The notes: generated from the letters alone by a model not told the origin. Shown: positions 27,050 through 36,585, counted from the stretch's first letter. The stretch: 64,000 nt of DNA from Chryseosolibacter histidinae (GCF_018598225.1 NZ_JAHESF010000003.1:248001-312000), one strand, 5' to 3'. Numbers and translations: made by a program.

Positions 27050-27663
27050 TTGATCTCAGTACCTCCTGATCTGTCGTCGGGAACAAAAAGAGCGCGGGCA
27101 GGCATGTTCACCTGCGGCAGGGTTTGTGCGTTCATCACTGCGGATGAGTCGACGATATTGTTGGCGTGAAGCAAAAAAGCGGTGAGACTGTACACTTCAT
27201 CCGGCGTGAGTGAGCCCGGTGTGTTGAAGGGCATGGCGCGGTTGATGTAATCGTACAGCGTGGTGGCATAAGGCCAGTAGTTGCCGATGGTCTTCTCCTT
27301 TCCAGGTTCCTTCGAGGATGATGCAGTGTCTGTCTTTGTTACGAGCGGATTAAAAGGTCCTTCGGTACCTGTTTTGCCGTGACACAAGGCACACTTGGCG
27401 GCGTAGATCGCTTTGCCCTGCGAAACAGTACCTGATCCGTACGGCAATCCTTTGCCATCGGGACGAATGTCTATATCCAGCGTATCAATGTCATGCGACG
27501 AAGCCAGGCGTCCAAAGCCGAAGCTCTGTGGCCAGCTTGCCGTGTCCTTCAGAGAGATATTTTCATTATTAAAATCAGGTTGCCCCTTACAAGCGCAAAG
27601 AACTACCAGCAGAATAATGTATAAAGGGGTTTTATCAGGTTGGTCGGTGTATCGGTTTCGCAT
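27046..27663 (-). CDS. Lipoprotein cytochrome c, likely electron acceptor of the sulfite dehydrogenase
   Basis: A 205-aa monohaem cytochrome. Hydrophobic N-terminus with lipobox LCAC (Cys25), so membrane-anchored facing the periplasm. One haem site, CALCH (residues 91-95), and a later MPFNTPGSLTPDEVYSLTAFLL segment supplying the probable axial Met and the terminal helix, as in SoxD/SorB-type class I cytochromes. It overlaps the SoxC-like gene by 4 bp, which supports direct electron transfer between the two proteins. Electrons may then go to a terminal oxidase elsewhere or to the DoxX-like proteins encoded upstream (inference). Confidence 0.87.
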   Translation of the reverse strand: MRNRYTDQPDKTPLYIILLVVLCACKGQPDFNNENISLKDTASWPQSFGFGRLASSHDIDTLDIDIRPDGKGLPYGSGTVSQGKAIYAAKCALCHGKTGTEGPFNPLVTKTDTASSSKEPGKEKTIGNYWPYATTLYDYINRAMPFNTPGSLTPDEVYSLTAFLLHANNIVDSSAVMNAQTLPQVNMPARALFVPDDRSGGTEIK

Positions 27664-27717
27664 TTCACTATGGTGGAAAAAACCTCACTGCACACCAACG
27701 CGCAGTGAGGTAACTGG

Positions 27718-29361
27718 TCATTCATACTTTCCGGCAACGAGCGTGCTTTCAGACAATGCATACTTGCGTTCTGCCCTGTCGAGCACCACATACAACGAAT
27801 CCTGGTTTTCGTCCAGTCCTTCGAGCACCACCCGTGAGCCATCGGTGGTGGTAAACTTCAGCACCATGCGTTTCCGCTTGTCGAATTTTTTACCTGCGCT
27901 GGCAAACTCACGATCCCTGCGCGTTGATGCGGCACGGGGATCGATCTTCTCCACTTCATCGCCAATATGTTCCCAGGCCGTTTTGCTGATCCATTGATCG
28001 TCATAAATACCACCTTTCTTTTTAGGCTCGGTATCGATGCGTTGTTCCGGCGGCGCTCCGTTGCCACTGCCGTCACCTCCCGCTCCAGCCACAACGTTTC
28101 TCCGGTCAGGAATGGCTTTATACTTGTCCTGCAGGTACAGCACGTTGTCCACCGTGTCTGCGAGGTAATGGAATACCCTTCTTCCGCCGGCAGTGCCTGT
28201 GAGCTCGAAAGTTCTGTTGATATCACGCTGCGGATCACCCCCACCGTTCGAGAGGTCCAGCGGTGTGGGGCGGTTCACCTTGTACGTGAGCGAGGTCCAC
28301 TTTTCAAAAGTTGCCTCCTGCCAGCGCACGGTATCCACAGGTGAATACGGAATCTCTTTGCCGTTCAGCCTGAACGTTGTAACATTATAATATCCGCGAA
28401 GCTTCGAAATACCTTTTGTGGCAGGCTGCTTGTACGGATCATAGAGGAAGTTCACATATTGCAGGTAGAACAACAGCACGAGGAACACACCGATGGTAGC
28501 CGTTTTCACACCGATGCGCGTAAACTGCCACGGTGTTGAAAATACAGGATAGTAGCTGAGCTGCCGCGCCGGTTTTTCGAGGATCAGCAGGCGGTACAGC
28601 TGCGGCACATAATGCACAATGAGGAACGTCGAGAGCAGCACAAAGTAAGAGCTGTACACATGCACGCCACCATCGTAAGCAAAATTGACGTAGACAATAT
28701 CACCCAACGCACCAAACAGCAGCACCGCGCCCAGCAACGTCGTTCTTCTAAAGAACAACAACGTGCCCGCTCCGATCTCGACCACACCGGCAAACACCTG
28801 GTACCATGGCACAATGCCGATGGAGAGCCAGTAGATCTTCTGCGCTGTAAAATCGCCGAAGTCAGTATTCAGCAAACCGATAGAAGGATACGGCATTTGC
28901 ACCGGGAGAAGTTTGGTGAAACCAAAACCGATGATGCCTATCGCAGCCCTGTAGCGCACAATGGCCCGCAGCCAGTAGTAGAGAAGGTTGTAATCCTGCG
29001 GCTCCGGTTTTCTGCGTTTGTCGATGACGGTCCAGAGAAGTCCTCCGGCAATCGCCACCAGCAACGTAATGATCCAGTTAGCGTAACCGGCGAGCGGATT
29101 ACCGAAAATGGTGTTGCCAAAAATATTCAGACCGGAGCCGAAACGTGCAATGTCATAAAGGTCGCGGTAATGAAGGTTTGTCCAGTCGATGCCGGCAACC
29201 TGTTTGTACCATTCGGCACTGTTCGGGATGCAGATGCTGATGAAGAAGATGAAGGCGATCCTGAATGCTATCTTTTGCCATTCCGTCCATGGTTTCAATG
29301 CCACCGGAGTATTCTCATCTTGTACCGGCCTGGCATTGCCGGAAGTTTGATCATTGGCCAT
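27718..29361 (-). CDS. DoxX-like multi-pass membrane protein (copy 2)
   Basis: A 547-aa inner-membrane protein, paralogous to the gene immediately upstream in the operon. Residues ~28-290 contain about six to eight membrane segments. The core motif, YRAAIGIIGFGFTKLLPVQMPYPS, is followed by LSIGIVPWYQVFAGVVEIGAGTLLFFRRTTLLGAVLL, as in DoxX/DoxD-type proteins. A further segment (~300-325) leads to a C-terminal domain of ~220 residues that is probably periplasmic and mostly beta (FRLNGKEIPYSPVDTVRW, FELTGTAGGRRVFHYLAD, VLYLQDKYK). DoxX/DoxD relatives include a subunit of thiosulfate:quinone oxidoreductase, so a link between periplasmic sulfur oxidation and the quinone pool is possible, but unproven. 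Confidence 0.78.
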   Translation of the reverse strand: MANDQTSGNARPVQDENTPVALKPWTEWQKIAFRIAFIFFISICIPNSAEWYKQVAGIDWTNLHYRDLYDIARFGSGLNIFGNTIFGNPLAGYANWIITLLVAIAGGLLWTVIDKRRKPEPQDYNLLYYWLRAIVRYRAAIGIIGFGFTKLLPVQMPYPSIGLLNTDFGDFTAQKIYWLSIGIVPWYQVFAGVVEIGAGTLLFFRRTTLLGAVLLFGALGDIVYVNFAYDGGVHVYSSYFVLLSTFLIVHYVPQLYRLLILEKPARQLSYYPVFSTPWQFTRIGVKTATIGVFLVLLFYLQYVNFLYDPYKQPATKGISKLRGYYNVTTFRLNGKEIPYSPVDTVRWQEATFEKWTSLTYKVNRPTPLDLSNGGGDPQRDINRTFELTGTAGGRRVFHYLADTVDNVLYLQDKYKAIPDRRNVVAGAGGDGSGNGAPPEQRIDTEPKKKGGIYDDQWISKTAWEHIGDEVEKIDPRAASTRRDREFASAGKKFDKRKRMVLKFTTTDGSRVVLEGLDENQDSLYVVLDRAERKYALSESTLVAGKYE

Positions 29362-29382
29362 AATGTTGCTTATTTTTCAAGG

Positions 29383-30804
29383 TTATAATTTGAGGCCCCT
29401 GCGTCTTCCACCCTTCGCGGCTTCTTCCAGCAGGTATTTTTTATCGATCCGCTCCAGCACCACATACAAAGTGTCTTTATGCTGATCGATGCCTGACAGG
29501 ATAATGGTATTGGCATCCGGTCTGTCATAGTGCAGCACAAGGCGGTCTGAAACGTAATTCTTATTCCTGTTCTGAAGCGTAAGTGTTTTGTTAGCTGCGT
29601 CGATCTCGTAGCTGTAGTAGTGCCTTCCGGCGGAGCCCGACAGCTCGTACGTTCTTTTCTCGTCGTCCAGGAAGATCTCTTCGGTGAGTGCCGCCGTGAG
29701 TGTCACCGGCCTGTTGGCGCGAATGCTCAGCGTGGCCCACTTCTCGAACACAACGTCTTTCCACCGCACAGCGTCCGTTGGGGAGTACGGCAGCACGTTG
29801 TTGTTGATCCTGAACTCTTTTACATTGTAGATCCCGCTCGCGTCGGCAAGCCCCGGCGTTTGAGGATAATGATAAACATCATTGCGAGATCCCGCATAAG
29901 TCTTGTATCCATAAAAGACAACAAACACCAGCACAAAGGCGCTCTTCAGGATCAGTCTTCCATTCTTCTGCCAGCCTTCTTTCAGCACGGGATTGAACCG
30001 GTTGGGCGCTGTGGGTTTCTCCAGGGAAGTGAGGGTAATGAGTCGCGCCGCATCGAACGCCACCAGGAACAACGCAAAGGTCACCAGCACGAGCGCATAT
30101 ACATATTCACCACCTTCATACGCCAGGTTAGACATCACCACGTTACCCGTGTAGGGCAACACAATGAAAGCGCCGATGGATGCCGTCTTGCGGTAGAGCA
30201 ACAGCAACGCCGCCAGCAGCTCCACCAACCCGAGGAAAGATTCATATCCTGGAACAATACCGGTGCTCATCGAAAACAGTTTCCACGCCTCGATGTCGCC
30301 GTAGTTCGTGTTCAGGTTGCTGATAGATGGATAGGGCATCTGCAGCGGGAAGAACTTGATGAACCCGTACGCGAGCAACGCCACGGCTAGCCTGTAACGA
30401 AGCACCACCCGGAGCCAGTAATACAAATTATTGTACTCCTTGCTTTTCGAATCTACAATGCCCCAGGTAATGGTGCCGATCAATGCGATCACTGCCACCA
30501 CGAACCAGTCGGCAAGCTCCGGAACTTCAGAGAAGAACCGCGGCGTATAGCGGGCCAGGTAAAAAAAGTTGCTGAAGTGCAGCGATGACCAATCGAGCGA
30601 AAAGATATCGCGATAGTACTTCCAGTCCAGCGGCACGGCCTGCACCAGGAAATACACGAAGAAGAACCGGAACAGCACCTTCTCATAACCCTTCCACTCG
30701 GCGGGCCGGAGATCAGGCTGCTGCTCGCGCTTTACCGTTCCATTCACCTGGGACGATACCGTTTTGCGTTCAGCGGGGGCAACAGGAGTTTCTATCAGTG
30801 TCAT
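29383..30804 (-). CDS. DoxX-like multi-pass membrane protein (copy 1)
   Basis: A 473-aa paralogue of the 547-aa protein that follows. The start was moved to the ATG at 30804; the longer frame opens at TTG. Shared blocks: WKYYRDIFSLDWSSLHF near the first segment, YRLAVALLAYGFIKFFPLQMPYPS in the core, LSMSTGIVPGYE-type loop, then a C-terminal periplasmic domain with FRINNNVLPYSPTDAVRWKDVVFEKW and YELSGSAGRHYYSYEID. It lacks the ~60-residue Gly-rich insert present in copy 2. The paired order suggests a heterodimer. Known DoxX-family functions concern quinone-linked sulfur or oxidative-stress reactions, but no catalytic residue can be named here. Confidence 0.78.
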   Translation of the reverse strand: MTLIETPVAPAERKTVSSQVNGTVKREQQPDLRPAEWKGYEKVLFRFFFVYFLVQAVPLDWKYYRDIFSLDWSSLHFSNFFYLARYTPRFFSEVPELADWFVVAVIALIGTITWGIVDSKSKEYNNLYYWLRVVLRYRLAVALLAYGFIKFFPLQMPYPSISNLNTNYGDIEAWKLFSMSTGIVPGYESFLGLVELLAALLLLYRKTASIGAFIVLPYTGNVVMSNLAYEGGEYVYALVLVTFALFLVAFDAARLITLTSLEKPTAPNRFNPVLKEGWQKNGRLILKSAFVLVFVVFYGYKTYAGSRNDVYHYPQTPGLADASGIYNVKEFRINNNVLPYSPTDAVRWKDVVFEKWATLSIRANRPVTLTAALTEEIFLDDEKRTYELSGSAGRHYYSYEIDAANKTLTLQNRNKNYVSDRLVLHYDRPDANTIILSGIDQHKDTLYVVLERIDKKYLLEEAAKGGRRRGLKL

Positions 30805-30826
30805 AGGCAAAAGTTTAAGTCTTGTT

Positions 30827-32194
30827 TTATCGGTAGCCGATATTCTGATCCAGCGCCAGCGTCTCGTCTACCAGGATCTGGTCTGCAGGTATGGGCAGCA
30901 GGTAGCGGAATTTTTCAGTCACGCCCAGCACATCATCCGCACGGTCTGTTCTCACCAGGTCGAACCAGCGATGCGCTTCCAGGGCGAACTCAAGTCTGCG
31001 TTCATTTTCAATGGCCAGCAGAAGATCGTTTTTGGTTGAAGCAACGCTGAGCGCGATACCAGCCCTGTCACGAACGGCGTTCAGGTCACTGAGCGCGTCC
31101 ACAGGTTTATCCAGCTGCGCTCTTGCTTCCGCGCGGATCAGGTAAAGCTCGGCGATGCGGATGATGTAAGACGGATCTGACGCAGGCGTGCGGTAGTAGA
31201 GGTTACCATACCAGCGGTTCTGGTTATCGCGTGCCACCAGCACACTCCTGTTTCCACCCACAGCCGGATCGTTGATCAGTGCAAGAAAGGCCGTGTTAGG
31301 TGCCCATTGACGGGTTCCTCCGTTGGTCTGAGGCTGCCACTGGTTGCGGTGACCATTCGTTTCCGTAGTACCGTTGTAGAAGATCTCAAACACCGACTCC
31401 TCCGTTCCTCTTGCATTGCTCTGGAAAAAAGTACCGTAAGGTTTCAGCAGCTTGTAGCGTGTGTCGCTGATCAGCTTCGAAGCAAACTCTTCAGCCTTGC
31501 TCCAGTTCTGTTGATAAAGGTAGAACCGCGATTTCAGCGCCCACACCGTTTTGCGTGTAGCCCTGTAGCGATCGGTGGTTTCCGGAAGCAATGGCTCCGC
31601 TGATTCCAGGTCGCTCAATACCTGTGCATAGGTTTCTTCCACGGTGCTCCTGCCAATGTCTTCATTCTCTCCCGGCACCAGCGTAGGTTTGGTAATGAGC
31701 GGTACACCACCCCAGGTTCTGGCCAGGTCGAAGTACGCGAGCGCCCTCACGAAATAAGCTTCCCCCAGGATCTGGTCACGCAAAGCCGTGGTGAGCAACG
31801 GATCCTGGATGAGCGGTACGGCGGCAATGACATTGTTGGCGCGGTTGATCGCCCTGTAGATGCCATTCCATGCAGCGCTGACAGTAGCGTTGTCTGCGTT
31901 CACTTTTTTGTTGATGAACTCCTGTACCTGCGATTGTGAACCCGTCCAGGCGATGTTGTCACCCGAGAGGTACGCGATCGACTGGAACGAGGTGCCGTAG
32001 TAGTCACCGGCGCCCAGCGCACTGTAAACGCCGCGCAAAGCCGCTTCCGCCGATGCCTTATCCACAATCACATCGTCGCTCGTAGACAATGAATCCTTCG
32101 GCTTCACATCGAGGAACTCGTCGCACGATACAAGCGTGATCAGTGTGAGGATCAGTATATATTTCAATTTTGTTGTTGCAGTATTTATAAGCAT
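30827..32194 (-). CDS. SusD/RagB-family substrate-binding lipoprotein
   Basis: A 455-aa outer-membrane lipoprotein. The lipobox is LVSC followed by Asp (MLINTATTKLKYILILTLITLVSCDEF), which in Bacteroidota often leads to surface exposure. The SusD N-terminal helical repeats are visible (FLDVKPKDSLSTSDDVIVDKASAEAALRGVYSAL; WNGIYRAINRANNVIAAVP; YFVRALAYFDLARTWGGVPLI). The C-terminal SusD motif is NERRLEFALEAHRWFDLVRT. It is paired with the SusC-like gene 20 bp upstream; together they would capture and import a ligand. In this operon the ligand is probably a sulfur compound rather than a glycan (inference). Confidence 0.93.
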   Translation of the reverse strand: MLINTATTKLKYILILTLITLVSCDEFLDVKPKDSLSTSDDVIVDKASAEAALRGVYSALGAGDYYGTSFQSIAYLSGDNIAWTGSQSQVQEFINKKVNADNATVSAAWNGIYRAINRANNVIAAVPLIQDPLLTTALRDQILGEAYFVRALAYFDLARTWGGVPLITKPTLVPGENEDIGRSTVEETYAQVLSDLESAEPLLPETTDRYRATRKTVWALKSRFYLYQQNWSKAEEFASKLISDTRYKLLKPYGTFFQSNARGTEESVFEIFYNGTTETNGHRNQWQPQTNGGTRQWAPNTAFLALINDPAVGGNRSVLVARDNQNRWYGNLYYRTPASDPSYIIRIAELYLIRAEARAQLDKPVDALSDLNAVRDRAGIALSVASTKNDLLLAIENERRLEFALEAHRWFDLVRTDRADDVLGVTEKFRYLLPIPADQILVDETLALDQNIGYR

Positions 32195-32214
32195 GTCTTC
32201 TGTGCTTTTAAAAT

Positions 32215-35200
32215 TTATAATGAGATGTTGACACCTACCTGCAGGCTGCGCGGCTGTGGTGGCGTGCCCAGGTCTATGCCCTGTTCGTTCTGGCCGCTGC
32301 TGGAAGCTGATTCGGGATCGAGGCCTGTGTAGTTCGTGAACAGCAACAGGTTGGTTCCGGCCAGGTACAATCGCAGCGATGAAACGTTGAGGCGTTGCGT
32401 AAGCTGTGATGGCAGCGTGTAGCCCAGGGTAAGTGAGCGCAGGCGCAGGAAAGACCCGTCTTCGAGCCAGCGGCTGCCGCCATCGCGATAGTTGTTCACG
32501 TTAACGCCATCGGGGCGGGGCACATTGGTGATGTCACCGGGCTGCTGCCAGCGGGCCACGTTCGATTTGAAGATCACACGCGCGGCATCGCGGGCACCAC
32601 CACCTTCACCAAAGAAACGGTTGTGATTGTACACCTCGTTGCCGTACGAGAAAGCGAAGAATACACCGAGGTCGAAACCTTTGTAGTTGACGTTGTTGGT
32701 AATGCCTCCGAAGAAATCGGGCCAGATGCTGCCATAGATCTGACGGTCATCCGTAGTGATCTTGCCATCTTCCACCACTTCGTCGTAGATCACATTTCCC
32801 GTCTGCGGATCTACGCCGCGCTCTTTGTAAACCCAGAAGGAATACAGGGGAGATCCTTGCTGCTGCAGGATCAGGTCCCTGCTTCCATAGCGGAGAGGAT
32901 CCTCCAGCTTTTCGATGTTGTTGACGTTGCGCGAAATGTTCAGGCTCGTGGTCCACGAGAGATCATTATTCGAAATGTTGACCGTATTCAGCGTGAACTC
33001 GAAACCCTTGTTGCTGATCTCGGCACCATTCTTCCAATAATTGCTGAAGCCCGTCTTTGAAGGGATGGCCACCAGCAGCAAACCGTTGGTAGTATACTTG
33101 TCGTAGTAATTGAACTCCAGGGCAACCCTGTCTTTCAGCACGGCCACATCCACACCGATGTTGAACTGCTTCGTGGTCTCCCATTTCAGATCGGGATTCG
33201 AAAGCTGCTGCGGTGAGATGCCGGGGCTGTTCTGATACGGCGCGCTGCCAGACCAAAGGCCCTGCGCGGCAAAGTTGCCAATGCCATTCTGGTTTCCGGT
33301 AAGCCCTACGCTGGCGCGGAGCTTCAGGTCGGTGATCAGGTCAACATCTTTCAGAAAGCTTTCCTGCTTGGCACGCCACGCAGCGCCTACAGAAGGAAAA
33401 TAACCCCACTTGTTCTCTGCGCCGAACCGCGAAGATCCGTCTGCACGCAGGCTGGCATCGATCAGGTAACGGTCATTGAAGCTGTAGTTGATCTTCGAGA
33501 AGAATGAAGCCAGGTTGCTCTTAGACCAGCTCTGGGTGCTGGTGGAGCTCGCAGCCGATGAAATGGTTTTCAGGTCGTTGCTCGCAAAGCCCCTGCCTTC
33601 AGCATACGTACGGGTGAGCACGTCGCTCTGCAGCGTGTTGCCGATCAGGATACCGAAAGTGTGTTTGCCGAGATCCTTTTTGTATGCGAGCGTTTGCTCG
33701 TTCAGCAACGATGAGAACTGGCTCACGCTTGAAGTGGCCAGTCCACCTTGTGCGCCTTCGAGCAGGAATGTATTCCAGTATTCTTTCTCATCATAGTTAT
33801 TGTAGTCTACGCCAAAGCTGGTGCGGAAGGTAAGTCCGGGCAACAGCTCCGCCTCGCCATAAAGGTTGGCGATGTACCGCAGGCTCACGGAGCTTACATC
33901 ATAATTTTCAAGGAGCAGCTCCACGTTGTCGAAACCTGCGCGGCCCACCAGCACACCCTCCTCGTTATAAGGCGAGAGGTACGTTGGCGTGTGAAGCGCT
34001 GCCTGTAACAATCCTCCCCGCGGGCCATCGCCGGCACGGGCCTGGTTCCTGAAAGTTCTCGTCACCGTGTTGCTGGTACCTACCTGGATCTTGTCGTTGA
34101 TCTTCTGGTCCAGGTTGAGCTTGAAGCTTCCCCGCTCAAATTCGATGGGCCTCAGAATGGACTCCTGCTTGTTGTATCCACCACCGATGTAATACTTGGT
34201 GTTGGTTGTACCACCGGATAAGGAGAGGTCGTAGTTCTGCGACACAGCAGTCCTGAAGACCTGACTCAACCGGTCATAGGTTTGCTGTTCTTCCGGTAAT
34301 CCGCGACCAGCCTCGCCGTTGATCACCTCGCTCACTGGTCTGAACGGACGATTGGCAAAGGTCCTGTTCAGCGCCGGGTTGTCGATGCCTGTATTGATCC
34401 ACCATTCATTCACCAGCTGAGCATGCTCAGGACCGGTTGCCAGGTCCCAGAGCTTCGCGGCCTTTGCCCATCCGTAAGAGGCGTTGAAATTGACGGTGGG
34501 CTTCTGCTCATACGTTCCACGTTTGGTAGTGATGATCACCACGCCGTTCGCGCCCCGTGAGCCATACAACGCGGTGGCTTCCGCATCTTTCAAAACCTCG
34601 ATACTTTCAATGTCAGCCGGGTTGATGTCTGCGATGGGAGACGTTGCCTTACCGCCCGTGCTGATGGTTTGCAGGCTGTTGCCGTTGATGAACACACCGT
34701 CAATGACATAAAGCGGGTCGTTGTCAGCGTTAATAGACGTAGCACCACGAACACGCACGTTGACCACTTCACCGGGCACACCTGTGTTGCTCGAGATCTG
34801 AACACCTGAAACTTTTCCCTGGAGCTGCGCGTCGAAGCTTCCTGCGGCGATCGTTTTTATTGCGGCGGGATCTACTTTGGTAACGGAGCCGATGAGGTTC
34901 TTACGTTCCTGCGTTCCGTATCCCACCACAACCACTTCATCGAGCAGGTTGTCAGTCTTCAGCGTTACTTCCAGGGGATCGCCCAGCAGCTCATATATTT
35001 CTACTTCCTGCGGCCTAAAACCCACAAGGTTCACCTGGATGGAGAAAGGAAATTCTTTCGCCGATGCCAGCACAAATTGTCCGTCGGCATCTGTTACGGC
35101 GAAGCTCGCGGTGCCTTTTACAGCAACGGTAGCGCCAGGCACCGGTGCGCCGGTGTCATCCTTCACGATACCCTTTACATTTTCCTGGGCCGCAACAGAG

Positions 35201-35247
35201 AATATGATCGATACTTTAAATACTAAGATCAGTAACAGTTTTTTCAT
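32215..35247 (-). CDS. SusC/RagA-family TonB-dependent outer-membrane receptor
   Basis: A 1010-aa receptor with a signal peptide (MKKLLLILVFKVSIIFSVAAQ). A carboxypeptidase-regulatory domain follows (KGIVKDDTGAPVPGATVAVKG, residues ~23-100), then the SusC signature LLDEVVVVGYGTQERKNLIGSV (~108-125). The plug domain contains VSGVQISSNTGVPGEVVNVRVRG and DPLYVIDGVFI. The remaining ~780 residues form the barrel with RagA-type signatures (GSSRFGAENKWGYFPSVGAAWR; NVSSLRLYLAGTNLLLFTNY). It imports the ligand bound by the SusD protein using TonB energy. The gene starts only 5 bp after the periplasmic binding-protein gene, an unusual order that suggests a three-part uptake path. Confidence 0.95.
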   Translation of the reverse strand: MKKLLLILVFKVSIIFSVAAQENVKGIVKDDTGAPVPGATVAVKGTASFAVTDADGQFVLASAKEFPFSIQVNLVGFRPQEVEIYELLGDPLEVTLKTDNLLDEVVVVGYGTQERKNLIGSVTKVDPAAIKTIAAGSFDAQLQGKVSGVQISSNTGVPGEVVNVRVRGATSINADNDPLYVIDGVFINGNSLQTISTGGKATSPIADINPADIESIEVLKDAEATALYGSRGANGVVIITTKRGTYEQKPTVNFNASYGWAKAAKLWDLATGPEHAQLVNEWWINTGIDNPALNRTFANRPFRPVSEVINGEAGRGLPEEQQTYDRLSQVFRTAVSQNYDLSLSGGTTNTKYYIGGGYNKQESILRPIEFERGSFKLNLDQKINDKIQVGTSNTVTRTFRNQARAGDGPRGGLLQAALHTPTYLSPYNEEGVLVGRAGFDNVELLLENYDVSSVSLRYIANLYGEAELLPGLTFRTSFGVDYNNYDEKEYWNTFLLEGAQGGLATSSVSQFSSLLNEQTLAYKKDLGKHTFGILIGNTLQSDVLTRTYAEGRGFASNDLKTISSAASSTSTQSWSKSNLASFFSKINYSFNDRYLIDASLRADGSSRFGAENKWGYFPSVGAAWRAKQESFLKDVDLITDLKLRASVGLTGNQNGIGNFAAQGLWSGSAPYQNSPGISPQQLSNPDLKWETTKQFNIGVDVAVLKDRVALEFNYYDKYTTNGLLLVAIPSKTGFSNYWKNGAEISNKGFEFTLNTVNISNNDLSWTTSLNISRNVNNIEKLEDPLRYGSRDLILQQQGSPLYSFWVYKERGVDPQTGNVIYDEVVEDGKITTDDRQIYGSIWPDFFGGITNNVNYKGFDLGVFFAFSYGNEVYNHNRFFGEGGGARDAARVIFKSNVARWQQPGDITNVPRPDGVNVNNYRDGGSRWLEDGSFLRLRSLTLGYTLPSQLTQRLNVSSLRLYLAGTNLLLFTNYTGLDPESASSSGQNEQGIDLGTPPQPRSLQVGVNISL

Positions 35248-35252
35248 AGGTT

Positions 35253-36185
35253 TTACTTCGAGGCGAGTTGTTCAAATTTTTGTTTTTCATTCTCAAAACG
35301 TTTCTGTTCGGGTTTGAGAAAGCCATAGTGATGCAGATCATCCTGCGCATTGTAAATGACCCACAGCAGGAACTTCAGCGCTTCGGGTTTGTAGTTGTGC
35401 TTGCGCAGGGAGATGTGGATGTATTCCACGGGAATGTTCTCCGTTTTCTGATCTTCAATGGCGCTGATGGCATCGTCGAGGGTGGCGTAGAAGCGCTCAT
35501 CCTGTGAAACACGGCCGTTGTTGTCGGCATCCACTGGCAGCACGGCGAGTCCCGGAAGCGCCTTGCGCGATGTGAGGTCGTAGATCAGTCCCGGGTAGCT
35601 GTACGAGATTCCTGTAGGATCTTTCAGCAGCGCCTTGATCAGGTGCTCATCGGCGCCGGCGATGGCTTTGCCGGTGATCTGCTGCTGCTCAAATCCGAAA
35701 TACTTTGCAAACGTGACAGGAGCACCTGCTTTCTGAAGCCTGGTGTACACCGTGTAAGGTGCTTTGATCTCCTGCTGTTTTTCCTTGTCTGCATAGATGT
35801 CGTGAAAATAGATCTGTTTGATCAGGTCTTTGGTCAATCCCTTCTCTGTGAAAGTTTTGGCGAACTCCGACCCTGCGTTGGCTACCGGCAGCAATGCATA
35901 CCTTGCCAGGTAGAGGTACTCGCGTTCTTCCTTCACTTCCTTCTCGGGCTCGTAAGCTTCGATGAGCAGATCATAGTGCGCGGGATCTGTAGCAGTACGT
36001 GAGTCGATCACAACTTCCACAGAGGGATTCGCTTCCTTGTATTCGGCGATCCATTGCTGTACCAGCGGATAGGCAAACCGTACGCCGGTGATCACTACTT
36101 TTTTGTCGGGGGCCTGCTGCGCAAAAAGCGATGTTGCCGTGAGCAGCAGAAAATAAATGAGTATAAATGAAATGAATGATTTCAT
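35253..36185 (-). CDS. Periplasmic substrate-binding protein, PstS/sulfate-binding type
   Basis: A 310-aa exported protein, first gene of the sulfur operon. The start was set at the ATG at 36185 (signal peptide MKSFISFILIYFLLLTATSLFAQ); a TTG two codons upstream is less likely. The fold pattern is that of class II periplasmic binding proteins: VVITGVRFAYPLVQQWIAEYKEANPSVEVVI at the N-terminus, YDLLIEAYEPE, then ISYSYPGLIYDL and LLWVIYNAQDDLHHYGFLKP. No ABC permease or ATPase gene is in the window. In this position it may hand the ligand on after the SusCD pair, or sense it. Sulfate, sulfonate, phosphate and molybdate all fit the fold; the riboswitch favours a sulfur oxyanion. Confidence 0.75.
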   Translation of the reverse strand: MKSFISFILIYFLLLTATSLFAQQAPDKKVVITGVRFAYPLVQQWIAEYKEANPSVEVVIDSRTATDPAHYDLLIEAYEPEKEVKEEREYLYLARYALLPVANAGSEFAKTFTEKGLTKDLIKQIYFHDIYADKEKQQEIKAPYTVYTRLQKAGAPVTFAKYFGFEQQQITGKAIAGADEHLIKALLKDPTGISYSYPGLIYDLTSRKALPGLAVLPVDADNNGRVSQDERFYATLDDAISAIEDQKTENIPVEYIHISLRKHNYKPEALKFLLWVIYNAQDDLHHYGFLKPEQKRFENEKQKFEQLASK

Positions 36186-36459
36186 GGTCAAGTCAGTAAT
36201 TGTAAAATATTTGGGAATTGTAATTAGGCGGCTACGGAATGCATCTTATCTTATTGAAATTCCACCAAGATCAACAAGATCGATGCATCCGAAAGCCATG
36301 TAGTTGTTACTCGCCGCACGAGGGAACGCGGCACCATCCGTCAACAACCTTCATCAGCAGAAGGCATACAGCAACAGCAAGCGTGCTGAGGGTTGACGTT
36401 ATTGCATTGTTTCATGTGAGCCATCAGGCCCGAAAAAAATTTCGTTTTCATTGTTTAAA

Positions 36460-36566
36460 ATTTTATAGTCCCAAAAATTTATTTGGTAGGACTTAGCACC
36501 TTGTCTGGTGGAAACAGGTTGCTAGAAGATCATCGAGCCTATTCTCTCCCTTCTTCTTTATAAAAT
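36460..36566 (-). promoter_or_regulatory. SAM-I (S-box) riboswitch leading the sulfur operon
   Basis: Read on the minus strand, conserved S-box blocks appear in order: AAAGAAGAAGGGAGAG, GGCTCGATGA, then GCAACCTG and AAGGTGCTAAGTCCTACC. The P1 helix is exact: ATTTTATA at 36566-36559 pairs with TATAAAAT at 36467-36460. GTCC/GGAC (after the GGTGC block) closes P4. The element sits about 275 nt upstream of the binding-protein start, in the right orientation. S-box RNAs turn genes off when S-adenosylmethionine is plentiful. This ties the nine genes downstream to sulfur supply. No strong intrinsic terminator was seen between it and the first gene, so the expression platform is unclear. Confidence 0.88.
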
Positions 36567-36585
36567 CAATTTGGTGGCTAATTGA

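Noticed and set aside
25820-27663. A full Sox thiosulfate-oxidation system
   Set aside because: Only SoxC-like and cytochrome genes are present; soxXYZAB were not found in the window.
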